Origin: Psococerastis gibbosa
Taxonomy: Eukaryota > Arthropoda > Insecta > Psocodea > Psocidae
Direction of reading: 5' to 3'
NCBI GenBank assembly: GCA_963971405.1
Contig: OZ020487.1
Span: 36,739,039-36,803,038, forward strand
Length of the DNA stretch: 64,000 nt
The notes under the pieces were generated by a model. The model searched no databases, had not been told where the DNA came from, and was given only the letters and a program-made list of their open reading frames with translations. Both the position numbers and the translations under genes were made by a program. Positions within the stretch are counted from its first letter, which is position 1. Every line of letters begins with the position of its first letter. Of this stretch, positions 23,637 through 35,800 are shown piece by piece.

Positions 23637-23968
23637 TTAGAGACTCGAACCCAAGTCTTCCATGGCACCTACCGCATCTTCATAGTCTGCAAGTTGCTGT
23701 ACTATTTTAGGCTATGTGTTAGATTAAATTACGTCCCGTCCTCTTAACATCCTACACTTAAAATCGTAATGCATCGACGAAGTAGCCTAAAAGCTCCAGG
23801 CGCTACCTTATAAGATCTTTTAGCACATCCTGTCTACCTGATTTTCAAACAGGGCGGCACTTACTTGTAAAGCAATTAACTAGGCTAATTTAACTGCCTC
23901 ATAATTATTATCATTGTCATCATCTGCTATTGGCAATTCAGTCATTCTGAATCAGAACGTGCCACAAT

Positions 23969-24420
23969 TCCAGGGACGGATATTTTTATTTGGGGGGGGG
24001 GGAGTACTTTTGGGTCAAAATAGGAAAAACAAAATATGTTCGTAGTATCGATTAAATTAGAGCGTAATAAATTAACTTACAAGAGATTCAATAGATTTAC
24101 TAAATTGTCGGGGGGGGGGGGGCATAGCCGGTTTTACCATGTGGCGAGTGTGACAAAAACACAGGCCCCGCGCTTTCAGAGGGGCCCCGCGCTTGGCACA
24201 ATTTTTAATAATTTTTTTTTTTAATTATACTGAAAATAAGGACTCTAAATACTAAATTCGTCCATGAGTACGTGGCTACATTGTTGTCAGTTTACCAACC
24301 CCCCCCCCCCCCTCACCCGAGAAAATATATCCTAAGCTGGGGGCCCCGCCGTGGAACGTCCACAGGCCCCGCGCCTGGTAAAACCGGCCCTGGGGGGGGG
24401 GGGGGGGCAGCTACCCCGTA
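23969..24420 (+). mobile_element. Poly-G hAT-like element with another nested inside
   Basis: Left part (CAGGGACGGATATTTTT, G run, then ATTAGAGCGTAATAAATTAACTTAC) recurs at 3385-3440, 56600-56690 and 60330-60400. Between two G runs sits a second element with ends CATAGCCGGTTTTACC…GGTAAAACCGGCCCTG (about 24123-24393). Confidence 0.6.
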
Positions 24421-24949
24421 GATCTGCCCCTACACGATGTGATGGGGTCTATGTATTTTACATAGCCTATTTGAATGCACAGTCATCAATTGGAAAAGCA
24501 AACTTTAAAAATGTTAAATTTGTCTCGATCCTAATTCGGATGAGAGGTTATTGCAAATAGGCGTACATTCAAATAAGTAGCTACCTAACTTTTCTGGGCA
24601 TGTGTAGTCGATCAAGGCCATCGTGCCCACTGCCCAGGTTTCAATTTGAGGGGGGGGGGGTCCAGGTCCAAAACATTTTTTCAAGTGTTCTTTGTAAGAT
24701 TATAATTTAATTAAACATTTAGGTCTGTTTGCAAACAAATGATTATTTATTTATTTGATGCTAATTACCGTTATAACTTATAGAAGCTCAGACAATTGAT
24801 ATTTTGTGGTTTGATTTGGCTTAAATCCTGCAAATAATAGGTTATGCAACTGCGCATATTAATTTCTGAACACCTAGAATATAGAGTCGCAAAGCTCAAA
24901 GTTAGTTTTATTGCTTTCCAATTTGTACGTAATATAAGGAAAGCTTTGA

Positions 24950-25985
24950 GATGGTCGAAATTTCAACGGATTTACATGTTTTGAGGACCCAGGAACCCAA
25001 AAAAGTGGTTTTTACGAAATGTCTGTCTGTCGCTGTGTCTGTCTGTCTGTTCATCGATTTCCGGGCAAACTACTAGGTGGATTTGTGTGGAATTTGGCAT
25101 GTAGGTTCACAAAAATCATACCTCGGGACCATTTTTGCTTTCCAATTTATACGTAGTATAGAAAGCTTTGTGACGGTCAAAATGTTCGATTCCGAGATTT
25201 CAACGGATTTACACGTTTTAAGGTCCCAGGAACCGAAAAAAGTGGTTTTTACGAAATGTCTGTCAGTCGTTCTGTCTGTCTGTGCGTCGATTTCCCGGCA
25301 AACTACTCGGTCGATTTTGATGAAATATGGCATGTAGGTTTATAAAAATCATGCCTCGGGACCATTTTTATTTTATTTTGGGCTAACTCAATTTGGGGGT
25401 TTTATTCTCAAAAAACTCCCAAAAAACGTCTAAAAAAAATTATTTCTCAAAAACGGCTCCAACGATTTCTTTTAAATTCACATATATTGTAGTCGTTATT
25501 AATATTTATAAAATGCGGGGGGGTCGCTTGCCCCTTGATAGTTTGCTTCGGGGGGCAAAAAAATAAAAATGACTAAATTTTAATGAAAAATGACTAAAAA
25601 ATAATTTTTCTGCGAAACCTTTCCATTGATGATTTCTAACTTTAGACATGTTTTAGGTGTTAAATTGAGTAACGAAACCGGACAGTTTACTTATCCAAAA
25701 AACTGTTGGGTTTTGTGCAAAGTTTTTTTTGATAAAATGAAAGCAAATTTACGCTCAAATGCATTGCGTGCCCTGCCATTATTGCTGTGTGGGAATATGT
25801 TGGTCTGACCTATGTAGAATTTACGTCACCTTCAGTGACGTCAGGTGGACGACTCCCCCCCCCCCCCCCCCCCCGTGATATCCGAAATTTAACCATAGGA
25901 AAATTATTTACCATGAAATTAATCATTTTCTGTCTACTAATCGATAAATTGGAAAGCATGTTCGAGTAAACTCGAACTCGGACCG
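24950..25985 (+). repeat. Interspersed repeat family X, longest copy
   Basis: Non-coding. Two direct units at its start (TTTCAACGGATTTACA…GGTCCCAGGAACC…AAAAAAGTGGTTTTTACGAAATG, at 24958 and 25196), then AAAAACGGCTCCAACGATTT and a 3' end near GTTCGAGTAAACTCGAACTC. Other copies at 1249-1800 (+) and 62815-63110 (-). Class unknown. Confidence 0.6.
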
Positions 25986-26446
25986 GTAACTCAATTTGGG
26001 GGGGTTTATTCCCAAAAAACGTCTAAAAAAATTATTTCTCAAAAACGGCTCCAACGATTTCTTTTAAATTCTCATATATTGTAGTCGTTAATAATGTATT
26101 TTACTCCGATGATCAATTACTCATTTTCACTCATACACATTTTCAATGCCAAATGTTTTTAATGCAATGAGCTTAGGCAGGTTGATTAGGCTAAAACTCT
26201 GCAAATATTAGCATATGCACCTGTGCAAATTAATTTTATAACGACACCTTCGTGAATTCAGTGACTAAACCCAACGCCAGTTTTATTTCATTGGGTTAAT
26301 TGTTAAATACTACTTAATTTAATTGAAATTCATTGGATAGTAGTGTGGAAGGAAAGAAGACACTTTTGGAATTCTAGAACCTATTATAGTATTATAGGTA
26401 TTCTAAAATATATAGCCTATTACTATTTCCAAAGAAAGTGTGGCCG

Positions 26447-26890
26447 TCAGCAGACCGATCATGGCGATTTGGACAAATTAATAAAATTATTAGAATACAA
26501 GAGAATGGTTGCATTGTTTAATAATTGAAGCAAATACTAGGTACCATACAGGTAGAATTGTGAAAATAATATTGTATAGTAAGAATTGATGTGTCTACAG
26601 CAAAGGGAGAGAAAATTAAAAACTCACCAAAAATATTAATAATTTATCAATTTGAATTTCCCGCACATTTTGTTATCATTTGTGTAAAACAATTGAATAG
26701 ACTCCGGTGCCGTGCTATAAAAATCCCAAATCGCCATGACCAATGGGCCGATTGGTATTAACTCATGTGGGGTTAAAACTGCAAACAAACTTTGAATAGC
26801 ACTTTCCATTGAAAATTATCTTGTTTACATTTTTAATACCAGGGTATTATATTAACCCCGGTATTAAAATCGCCATGATCGGGCCGCAGA
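26447..26890. repeat. Nested small MITEs (CCGATCATGGCGATT family)
   Basis: CCGATCATGGCGATTTGG at 26454, its complement at 26729-26742, and a second complete-looking unit GGGCCGATTGGTATTA…TAAAATCGCCATGATCGGGCC at 26745-26885 sharing AATAGCACTTTCCATT with 40801-40964. Confidence 0.55.
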
Positions 26891-27200
26891 GAGCTTTCTA
26901 AACTAATTTAATAACTACCGTACCGACGTACCATAATTTAAATAACTAAGTAACGACGCTGAATATGCTCACTGGTAATTTATAAACGAAGTTATTTGCC
27001 TAGTCCAAGAAATATGCAGGCGATTGAATATCCAGCTGCATCTAATGAGAATCAGCAACTTTTATTTTGGCCTAATACTGCCGAAGAGCTACATTTATGA
27101 CTTAGGCAACTACTGTGACACTATGCCTCTACGTAGGTACTGCGCCTAATAATAGCCTATTGTGATCAACGTTCACTAACAATTCTACAATTTTGTTTAA

Positions 27201-27338
27201 AGGAGACTATTATGTAGATACTTAACTTATCTATTATAAATTAAGTTATAATATGCTAGAGACTTATTTATGATGTCTGCTACCATATTATAACTTAAAT
27301 TATAATAGATAAGTTAAGTATCTACATAATAGTCTCCT
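27201..27338. mobile_element. Foldback MITE with core motif, TAA flanks
   Basis: 138 bp, ends AGGAGACTATTATGTAG…CTACATAATAGTCTCCT, TAA on both sides. Arms are AT-rich and unrelated to the other foldbacks, yet the tip contains ATGTCTGCTACCA, the complement of the shared core. Confidence 0.75.
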
Positions 27339-27503
27339 TAAAACAAAACAAACAAAAATCACAAATCACAAATGAAGTAAATTCGCCGGTGGAATTGCCT
27401 CCTTATGGTATGATATTATTTCATCCTTAAACAAAGGAATGATTTTTGGCGCATTATTTACAAACGGCTAGCACCCATTGCAAACATAATTATGTAGGAA
27501 ATT

Positions 27504-27833
27504 GGCAGCCCGAAATTTAATACTTTTTATTTTTTATTTAATTAACTAAGCATGTTATTAAAGGTTTGGCTCATTAAAGTTGTAGAAGACTACTTCAAGC
27601 ATAAGATATTTTTAGTTTTCGAAATTGTAGTTTTTTTTATAAGATCGATTATACGTGAAAAGTTATTATTTTATTTTAAGTTATTATTATACTATCATGT
27701 TTATGAAAAAACTACAATTTCGAAAATTAAAAATATCTTATTATGTGATGCGTGAAGTAGTCTTCTACACCTTTAATAACATGCTTAGTTAATTTAATAA
27801 ATAAAAATAAAATGTATTAAATTTCGGGCTGCC
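27504..27833. mobile_element. Foldback element (AT-rich, 330 bp)
   Basis: GGCAGCCCGAAATTTAATAC at the left and its complement at the right, with arms of about 150 bp including TTTTCGAAATTGTAGTTTTT. No coding sequence; target duplication not clear. Confidence 0.72.
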
Positions 27834-28269
27834 GTACACTCTTAATAAATAAATTTATTAAATAAAATTCTGAATCAAAGTATGTATTTTTTTTTTAAGT
27901 AAAAAGAACTAGGAGACTTCCTCTGTAGACATCAATAAAAGAAAGTATCCAGACTGCCTATGATATATAATATATAAGTCTTCGTGTGTAAAATCAATCA
28001 AAATTGAAGGTCACCTTAATTATGATTCAATATACATTTCAGGGGAAATAAACGCTGAATTATCAAAGTGCAATAGCATTGAACACTGTTATATATTCAA
28101 TGGCAATAGTACAGGTATAGCGTATCAATGGTCTCCAGAGGTTAAATCCAATATTCCCTTTAGTTATGAAGCATAATCTATAAAGCATACTTAAACATAA
28201 TAAGCAAGTAGTTGAAAATTCATATTGTATTGGATATAATATACTAGTAAGAGTGCAACAGCTAACTCG

Positions 28270-29050
28270 CTCACGTGTCTTACCTAACCAATTTCCAGTC
28301 GTCCGATTGATTTAAAATTTTTTATAAATATTCTTGACATTTTATCGCCTAATACGGTTTTTTTTATGCGATGGGGGTTAAACCCTCTATGCAATAACTT
28401 GCTTACTAATGGAAATAGAGCAAAATCTTTTTTCTGTTATACTTAGAACTTTATTACTTAGAATTTTTTTTCGATCCGCGCCGCATTAAGGAAATTACGT
28501 TACACCTGATTTCAACATTTTCCACATATATTTATGACAACATTGAACAGTGGCTTGGTCCCTTTTTTAAGGGGGAAGAAATAAAGGTGGAGAAAAAATG
28601 TTTTCACGCATGTGTTTGGGGTCCGTTCAAACGGAAATCGTTTCCCGATCAGGGGCGTATCAATGTGGTCCGGTTTCGCCTAGCCTAAGCCACTCGGCCA
28701 ATCAATTCGAAGTTAGCATAGATATTTTTGACGACACTTAATCGACTAATAAGGCTTGTTTTCTACGATGGGGGTTCGAACCCCACCAATGCAATGACCT
28801 GCGAACCAACAGTGATAGAGCAAAACGTTTTTCATACTTCTATTAGGAATCAGTTCAAATGAACTTTGGTGAATGTTTTTCGATCAGGACCATATTAAGG
28901 AAGTTACATTAGTACATTTGTTCAATTCTGCTTCGGGTTCCGGGACGAATGGCTCGAATTGGTTGAGCTAGTTCCTATAAATATTCTGTAAGTATATAAT
29001 TCGGGGCCAGTCCGAACAGTTGGGCGTATTAAAGGGGGATAGGGGAGTTT
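28270..29050. repeat. Degenerate tandem repeats downstream of AGO2
   Basis: Two clear units of roughly 400 bp (28270-28670, 28671-28940) and a partial third share: a GATTGATTTAAAATT-like start, ATATTTTTGACGACACTTAA / ATATTCTTGACATTTTATCG, CGATGGGGGTT(A/C)(A/G)AACCC, AATAGAGCAAAA, and ATTAAGGAA(A/G)TTAC. No ORF. Confidence 0.55.
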
Positions 29051-29594
29051 TCACGGAGGGCAAGGTCTTTTACATAATTAGTAAAGTAAAAAGTAAGTTT
29101 CGTGCAAAAACTATTTGAAATTAAATTTGATACACACTGGGAGTTTCTGGAGGGGGGCACATAGATGGTTTGCCGGAATGAGACTGTATGAAGTTGAATT
29201 GTTTAAGAAATTTCATGCTGCATTAAATTTTAAGCGGGATACAAACTGTCGCAACAGAATATAGAGTCCGGGAGGGATAGCAATAGCTATTTTACGAAAA
29301 TACAAAAAATGCAAAATGAAATAATACAAAATATGCTATCTAACAAATTAAACAAATTTTGACATTTCGACCTTATGCATTTTTTAGGACACATGGGATC
29401 GATGGGACTCGTATTTTATGAGTAATGGTGAACCCGAGGTCTCTACAAATGAATTCAGTTAGGCGGGGATTAGTGCAATTAGAAATGCTCATCTTGATCA
29501 GGCACGAGCCCGCTAGTTATATAAAAAGCACTAACGAAGTAGTAGCCTTAGCATCGCCATCTTGGCGCTTTTCCTTGATAGAAATGTTGCTATT

Positions 29595-29879
29595 TTAAAC
29601 GAAGAGCATAGGATATCGACTTTTAAGCTCTACTTTCATAGTACGGCGCCTCTGCTCGCCTTCATCGAGCCTGGCCATATTCCTGATGGGGTCCTGGTCC
29701 AGATAGTGTCGAACGCGGAAGGCAGCCAGATGAGCGTAGTAGGTCGGGGCGGGGTAAGAGACAGAGCGGTTGCACCTCGTGAACATGTGACACAAGTAGT
29801 ACGTAAGCTGCTCCAAATCATCCTCATGGAAGTTATGGTCGTCACATACCAGACGGTACTTAGTCGGCCTAGCCGTACC
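29595..29879 (-). CDS. AGO2: AGO2 last exon: PIWI C-terminus and stop
   Basis: GTARPTKYRLVCDD, LTYYLCHMFTRC and SVSYPAPTYYAHLAAFR carry the final catalytic His (H823). The protein ends MLFV followed by TAA; a hydrophobic C-terminus buried in the MID/PIWI interface is normal. Acceptor CGCAG. No clear AATAAA is visible on this strand in the first 250 bp downstream. Confidence 0.94.
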   Translation of the reverse strand, partial: GTARPTKYRLVCDDHNFHEDDLEQLTYYLCHMFTRCNRSVSYPAPTYYAHLAAFRVRHYLDQDPIRNMARLDEGEQRRRTMKVELKSRYPMLFV

Positions 29880-32800
29880 CTGCGAATCACAATAATGACA
29901 GGTTCATGAAAATCGGTATCAACCATATATATACATTAACTTAGATGGGAAACGAGCCGTTATCAATATGACCACCTCGGACGCCCTACATCTACATGGC
30001 TTACGCGGATGCGCAAGATGTAAATTTGCCATGTACATCTGCGCTTGGGCTGGGATACGTAAGGCCTACACTCAAGACATGTAGCGTAGTGGTACGGACT
30101 TTCACCCGAAAGGTTGTTGGTTCGAGTCCCACACTGGCTACATTTTCTGGCCATGCTTCGGAGGGCATGTAAAGCAGGCGGTTCCGGGCCTTCCTAGTTG
30201 AGTGTAAGAGAGGGCTTTACAGCCCTATTTATTTATTTACACTACACAAGCTAAAAATGGAATCTGCTAGTTTGGCGTGATATCGTCAGCATCTTCTAGA
30301 CTGAAGTGTAAACAAAACATACTAGCACTTTGAGGAGCTACACGGAGCTCCCGATAGTATTAACTTAAGCCAACTATCAGAGATAAGTGGCAATGTAAAA
30401 AATATCCAAGTCTTAAACATTGCAGTATAGCAGAACGGACACCTGGACCCGGTCAAAACTCTGTGCTAATCTTGTGTAGGCCCACTAGTCGCCATAACGA
30501 TAACGGTCTACAGCCCCGGGATGGTACCGGCAGCTCCATAAGCAACTGAACGAGATTTCTCACCGATGGTATCAACTACTACTCGTAATTCGGGCTAGAA
30601 CAATGTACAGGAGTTGAGCTGAGCCGTATGAATCGTCCAATATTTGGTAATCATATGACTCCATCTTGATAAGAAAGTTTAATGTTGCTGCGACCGGCCC
30701 ATGTGTGTCCCCAATTAAGCTTGGCAGGGTGTTTTTGCAGGTTTTGGTAATGAAAGTCTGACTGTTGCGTATGTAGAGCATTCGGTAATCAACTCCATAA
30801 TCATTGCCAGTTTTTAAAAAGCCTCTATCCTTTCTCTGTTTCCCACAATTTTGCTTAATACTGAAACAGTTATTCTTGATTATATGACATTTGTACAGTC
30901 TTCCTATTATAAAAACAATAATAATAATTACCTGAATGCTAGCATGAGATACAAGGAAGTACTCAGTCTCAAACGGATGGACGATTTCAGTGTCAACAAC
31001 CGTCCCAGCCGGGACATTGTTATTCTTCCTGTCCTCAACCCTCTCCAGGGGGAACAAGCGGGTATGGTGGCGCTTCTGCACCACGACAAACGTGATTTCG
31101 GGCTCGTAGTTATCGCCGAGACTTTTGCAAGCGGCCCGCATGTCGTTGATTTCAAACGACATGACTCTCTGGATTTCGCCCTCAGACACTCCATCGCGGA
31201 ACATGATGATGTTATGGGGCTTTTGCTTAGTTTTCTGTAATCCAAATCATTTTAGAATTACAAGTATTTTGAAGGACCATCATACGACCATGAGATTAGA
31301 AGCTGAAAAAATGCTCCCCTATATTTTGAGACATAGTTAGTAGCCAGCACTAACACAGTTTGGCCGGAATTTTGGAAGGCGTCAAAGACAGGTCCACGTC
31401 TTAGAAAACAGTGGCCAAACGTCGTTAGCGCCGGATACATATTATTTAGGGGGATACGTCTTCTACGTTTTATACTCTCCTTTATGGCTTTATTATAGAT
31501 ATTTCAAAGAAATTCTACTATTTACAGAAAAAAACAACAGATAGTGGTGTCTGATTTGCTCTTAAGGCAGGCTGAGCGTTCCACCTCTTTTTAGTGAATT
31601 ACTGTCACTGGAAACATACTTCTTTAGGCCCGCTGAAATTGCTAGTACATTTTACAATATTTTTTCGTGAATAGAAGGAATGACTAATTGTATTGTAAAT
31701 GTTACACTGTTTTTGTTGCTGACCTCTAGTTAAGTGTAACCACTCCGCTAGGGTGGTGTCAGCAATAATAAAAAAAATTTTATTTATATTCGGTATGAAT
31801 GTATTTTATTACATACAAATGCCAATAGAGTAAGTTTCTACGCACTTCCAATCTAAATAGCATTATTATGGGTGTAATTAGCTTATGACGAGAACCTCAA
31901 AGCGTAATCTCAGTCTCAATAATTTTGCCGTGGTGGACGCTCACCTTACCTTTGACCGCCTTTGCCTTTTGCTAGTTTCACCGCCGTCAGCATTACTTAG
32001 CTTATGGTTAGACGCCATCTGTTTTATTTTATTATCATTGGACACCATATTACGAACCTCATAGAAAAACAAAAGTTGCTCCCTCATAATTTCCTTCATA
32101 TCGACAATCCTCTCGCCCTTCGGTTGTATTCGCGTGACAATGTTGTATTTGAACAGGGCCTGTGGGTCGTATGAGGCGGTGACGGCAGCGACCGAGGGCA
32201 CGCTGTCGCCCATACCTGGCGCTGGGTGAGTCACGTCAGCCCCGACGATCATTACGGGGTTAGCAAATATTGCAGGTTTCGAAACTTTAGCCAAAACGTG
32301 GTTAATTCCTCCTAGTTTAGCGTTAACCTAAAAAAAAAATCAACAGCAAATTGTGCAGCAATGAAAGTGATGAGAAGTTATTTGTCATCTTTGCTCCCCC
32401 TGCTCAGTACTACTTTTCAATTAAGACCTCTATTACTCTATCACTGGTCAGATTAAGGTCGTAGACAGGGAGTGGTTTTGGGTGTTCAAACCTTTTCTTT
32501 TTGCAGTAATATCCATAGTCATAAAAGGTTAATCGCATACAAGCAATTTAATAATGAATGCATCCGATTGACCTCTTCAGTCGCCTCACTCGCCTCTGTA
32601 GGTTAGTACCCATGTCGAGTTACGACACGTCTCCGATCGCTCGCCTATATTTTCTGATAAATATAAGCTTTACTAACTCTATAAAAAGCCTTTATTTTCA
32701 AACACTTTCCCCCGGGGGAGAGTTTTTGAGTGAAAAATAATAATAATATTAAGGTTTTGTGGACGCAGGTCCTGCCACCCCCCGCCACCACCCCTCCCAA

Positions 32801-35800
32801 CAACAAAACGGTCGCGACTACTGATATGTTACTGTAACACCTTATTAACGCAACTATTCTCCTCCAAATCGCGTAAATCCGAGAGATAGTTCGAGTCCGA
32901 ATAATACAAGAGAACTATCATATTATAACAACATAGCATAACCTTAATTGAAATACATTTACGAAACATACCTTGAGTAGTATATTGCAGACAGTGGAAG
33001 GATTAAGTTTTTGCAGCGTCCTGGATTTTAAGCACTGCGTTAGCACGCCGACTTTAGTTTCAGCAATGCTCTTTACTCTGGCGTAATTATCGCCCCTGTC
33101 TTGGACAATCACAAAAACGATCACTACATTCCTTCCTTTGAATGCTTCAAACTGTTTTTGTATGTCCTGGGATTTGTTGCCATTGCTGCAAATAATTATA
33201 ATTTAAAGAGAACCGTTCAATGAACCAGGCACACCAGCATTACAAGCCACGACTTAGTCGAAGTAGATTACCAAACTCGCCGTACTTTAATTCAAAATCT
33301 GCTGGTGAATCTTAATGCTTTTGTTGCCAGGGCACCAGACGAAGTAGTTTCTGACAAAGAAAGGTAATGTAGCCAAAGTTAATAACATCTACCTATATCT
33401 ACCCATCTACCGTCCCTGATAGGTAGAATAGATGGCGCCAAACCATGTGCTAACTATGACGTGAATCGTAGGCGGAAACATCAAAGGTGAAACAAGCATT
33501 GTGACAGAGTTTTAGGGTTGCAGTATAAAAAATATAGGAAAATGAAAGATTGAAATGGGGTCCCTGGCGATCTTACAAGCTTAATTTTCAGTATGTTTGG
33601 CTTATGGCGAGAACCTCCCGCTTAACCTCCAACTGCCGAATGGTTGACGGACTGAGCTGCAGACCTGACTCAGTACAGAGTACAGAGTGTTGACCAGGTA
33701 TCCGTTCTGCTATGCTAAAATGCGTAAGACTTCGATCTGATAGTCTGATGGCTTATGGTTAACGGGGGCTCCGTAAGGGATATTATGGCTCCCGCCGTTC
33801 CAGTTTGTTTGTTTGTTCATTTTGTCCTCACTGGTTACTCCACCAAGTGAGGAAAATATATTGAAAAAAATATGAATGGAAGGATAACGGCGCAGGTACC
33901 TCTGGATGCAACACCCAATGAGGCCCTGGGCCCAAACACTACATGCCAAACTATTTTTATTTCCCGTCTGTGACGGGTTTGATTCTAATAAATGCATAGG
34001 TATATTATAAGGTAAATAAGTAAATAATATAATTATAATAATTAATTTCATTAATTGAATTAAATTAATTAAATCAGTTAATTGCACAATTATTATAATT
34101 ATATTATATAAAAAATTATAAGGTAAATTAATTGCAAAAGTAGTTGTTTAAGAGAGAAAGAGAGCTATGAGTTGCTAAAATTAATATACTAGTATTTCTA
34201 TGGAATAAACGTTAAAAAGCAATGAACATAAATAATAATTATTAATTAATTATTGTTCGTTCACTGTAATTAAAATACCTTCTTCTCTTGAAATTACGTC
34301 TAATCCTACTTACACATGAGTCACTTCAGGATTATTAGATATCTCCATTCCCAGTTCTCTGCCCCATTTACACAGATTGTCGACGAGGCTGTACAATTCG
34401 TTCTCGCGGACTCTGTTGTTTAAATTCATGATGGCCCAGTTGTTAAGACTTGCAGCGGGCTGTATAAAACTTTCACCGTTCCATTCGCCTCTTCTAGGTG
34501 TAACAATCTTGTTTCTGCTATATTCCAACGCAGGAGGGTCAAGCACTCGAGAGACCAGCCGTTGAAATTGGCCAGCCACACTAATACCGAACTCTTCCAT
34601 GTACGGGTTCCTCTGAGTCAAATTTGCCATCCTGAAACATTTCAGTCATTTAGAATAATGATTCAGAGATATAGCTGAATTGCCCGATCAGTAATTAAAA
34701 GAAATTCCGATTTCAGGAATAAATAAATAAAGACTTGTGGCTGTATTACTAAGCCAATGTAGTTGAGTTAGGGCTATAAAGCCTGCTATCTTTCTTACAC
34801 TCAACTAGGGACCTCCTGTTTTACATTACTTCCGATATTATAGCAAGTGTGGGACTCATGTATTGTTATTTTTAAATGAACCTCTGACTTCCATTAAATG
34901 CTGATGCGGCAGTAGCATTGATCAATGGCGGAGGCGACCAATGCCGCATTACACTCAACAAATCCTTAGACTGCGTTAAGAGCTTCGAAATCTATAGCAA
35001 GCCGCCAGCAAATAAGATTGTATGAGCATGATGTTATCAACGCAGTCTAAGAAAATTAAGAATCTCGTCACGTTAGAATTCAAATGTTTCAAAATTCAAA
35101 AGTTAAAAAATGTTCTCTCCATCCAATTAATCAATTACCTAAACAAAAATTGAAAATAACAGGTTCGCGCCTCTAAAACCAGCTGCTTTGGCCAGTGTAT
35201 GACGTCATTTTATGTTTGTTCCTAGGAAATTCTAAAGCTGGCCATTCACGAGGGCTCCAAACGGACTCGTGCCAAGCAAAATGGCGCGTCCTGTTCCATT
35301 TGGCGTTAGCGCCATTTAGAGGGGTCATCACAACTACGCTGAACCAGTCGCTTTAAATCTTTCAAAATGTACAGTGTAAAAGTACCTCTTCCATATCGTC
35401 ACATGGTACAATTTGAAAGATTTGGAGCGACTGGTTCAGTGTAGTTGAGATCACCCCTCTAAATGGCGCTAACGCCAAATGGAACAGGACGCGCCATTTG
35501 CCTTGGCGCGAGCCCGTTTGGAGCCCTCGTTAATGGCCAGGTTAACATGGCGTGCCTAGATTATTATATACGAAGACGTCAGGGGAAAAACAGGAAAGGT
35601 GCACTTTTGGTCGAAATTGAGATAATGGTGGCATTCTGTTCAGTTTTTAATGTAGTTTCGGATGACCTAACAAAACCGAAGAAAATCAAGTAAGGTTCTG
35701 CACAAATGCCGTGGAGGAAAAACAGTATACATGGGAAGAAACGGCTACTTTCAACATTAAAATTCGATATCTGAAAAATCAACTTTTGATCACCTTACCG

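Noticed and set aside
25073-25337. Overlapping 86-codon ORFs on both strands
   Set aside because: They lie within repeat family X, whose copies show no conserved reading frame.
30572-30931. Extension of the AGO2 exon ORF past Q at 30932
   Set aside because: Sequence after SIQ is non-homologous and a GTAATT donor joins exactly to GTARPTKY in the next exon.
34941-35060. Short inverted repeat CTTAGACTGCGTTAA / TCAACGCAGTCTAAG
   Set aside because: About 15-bp arms, no target duplication or relatives in the window; too weak to call an element.
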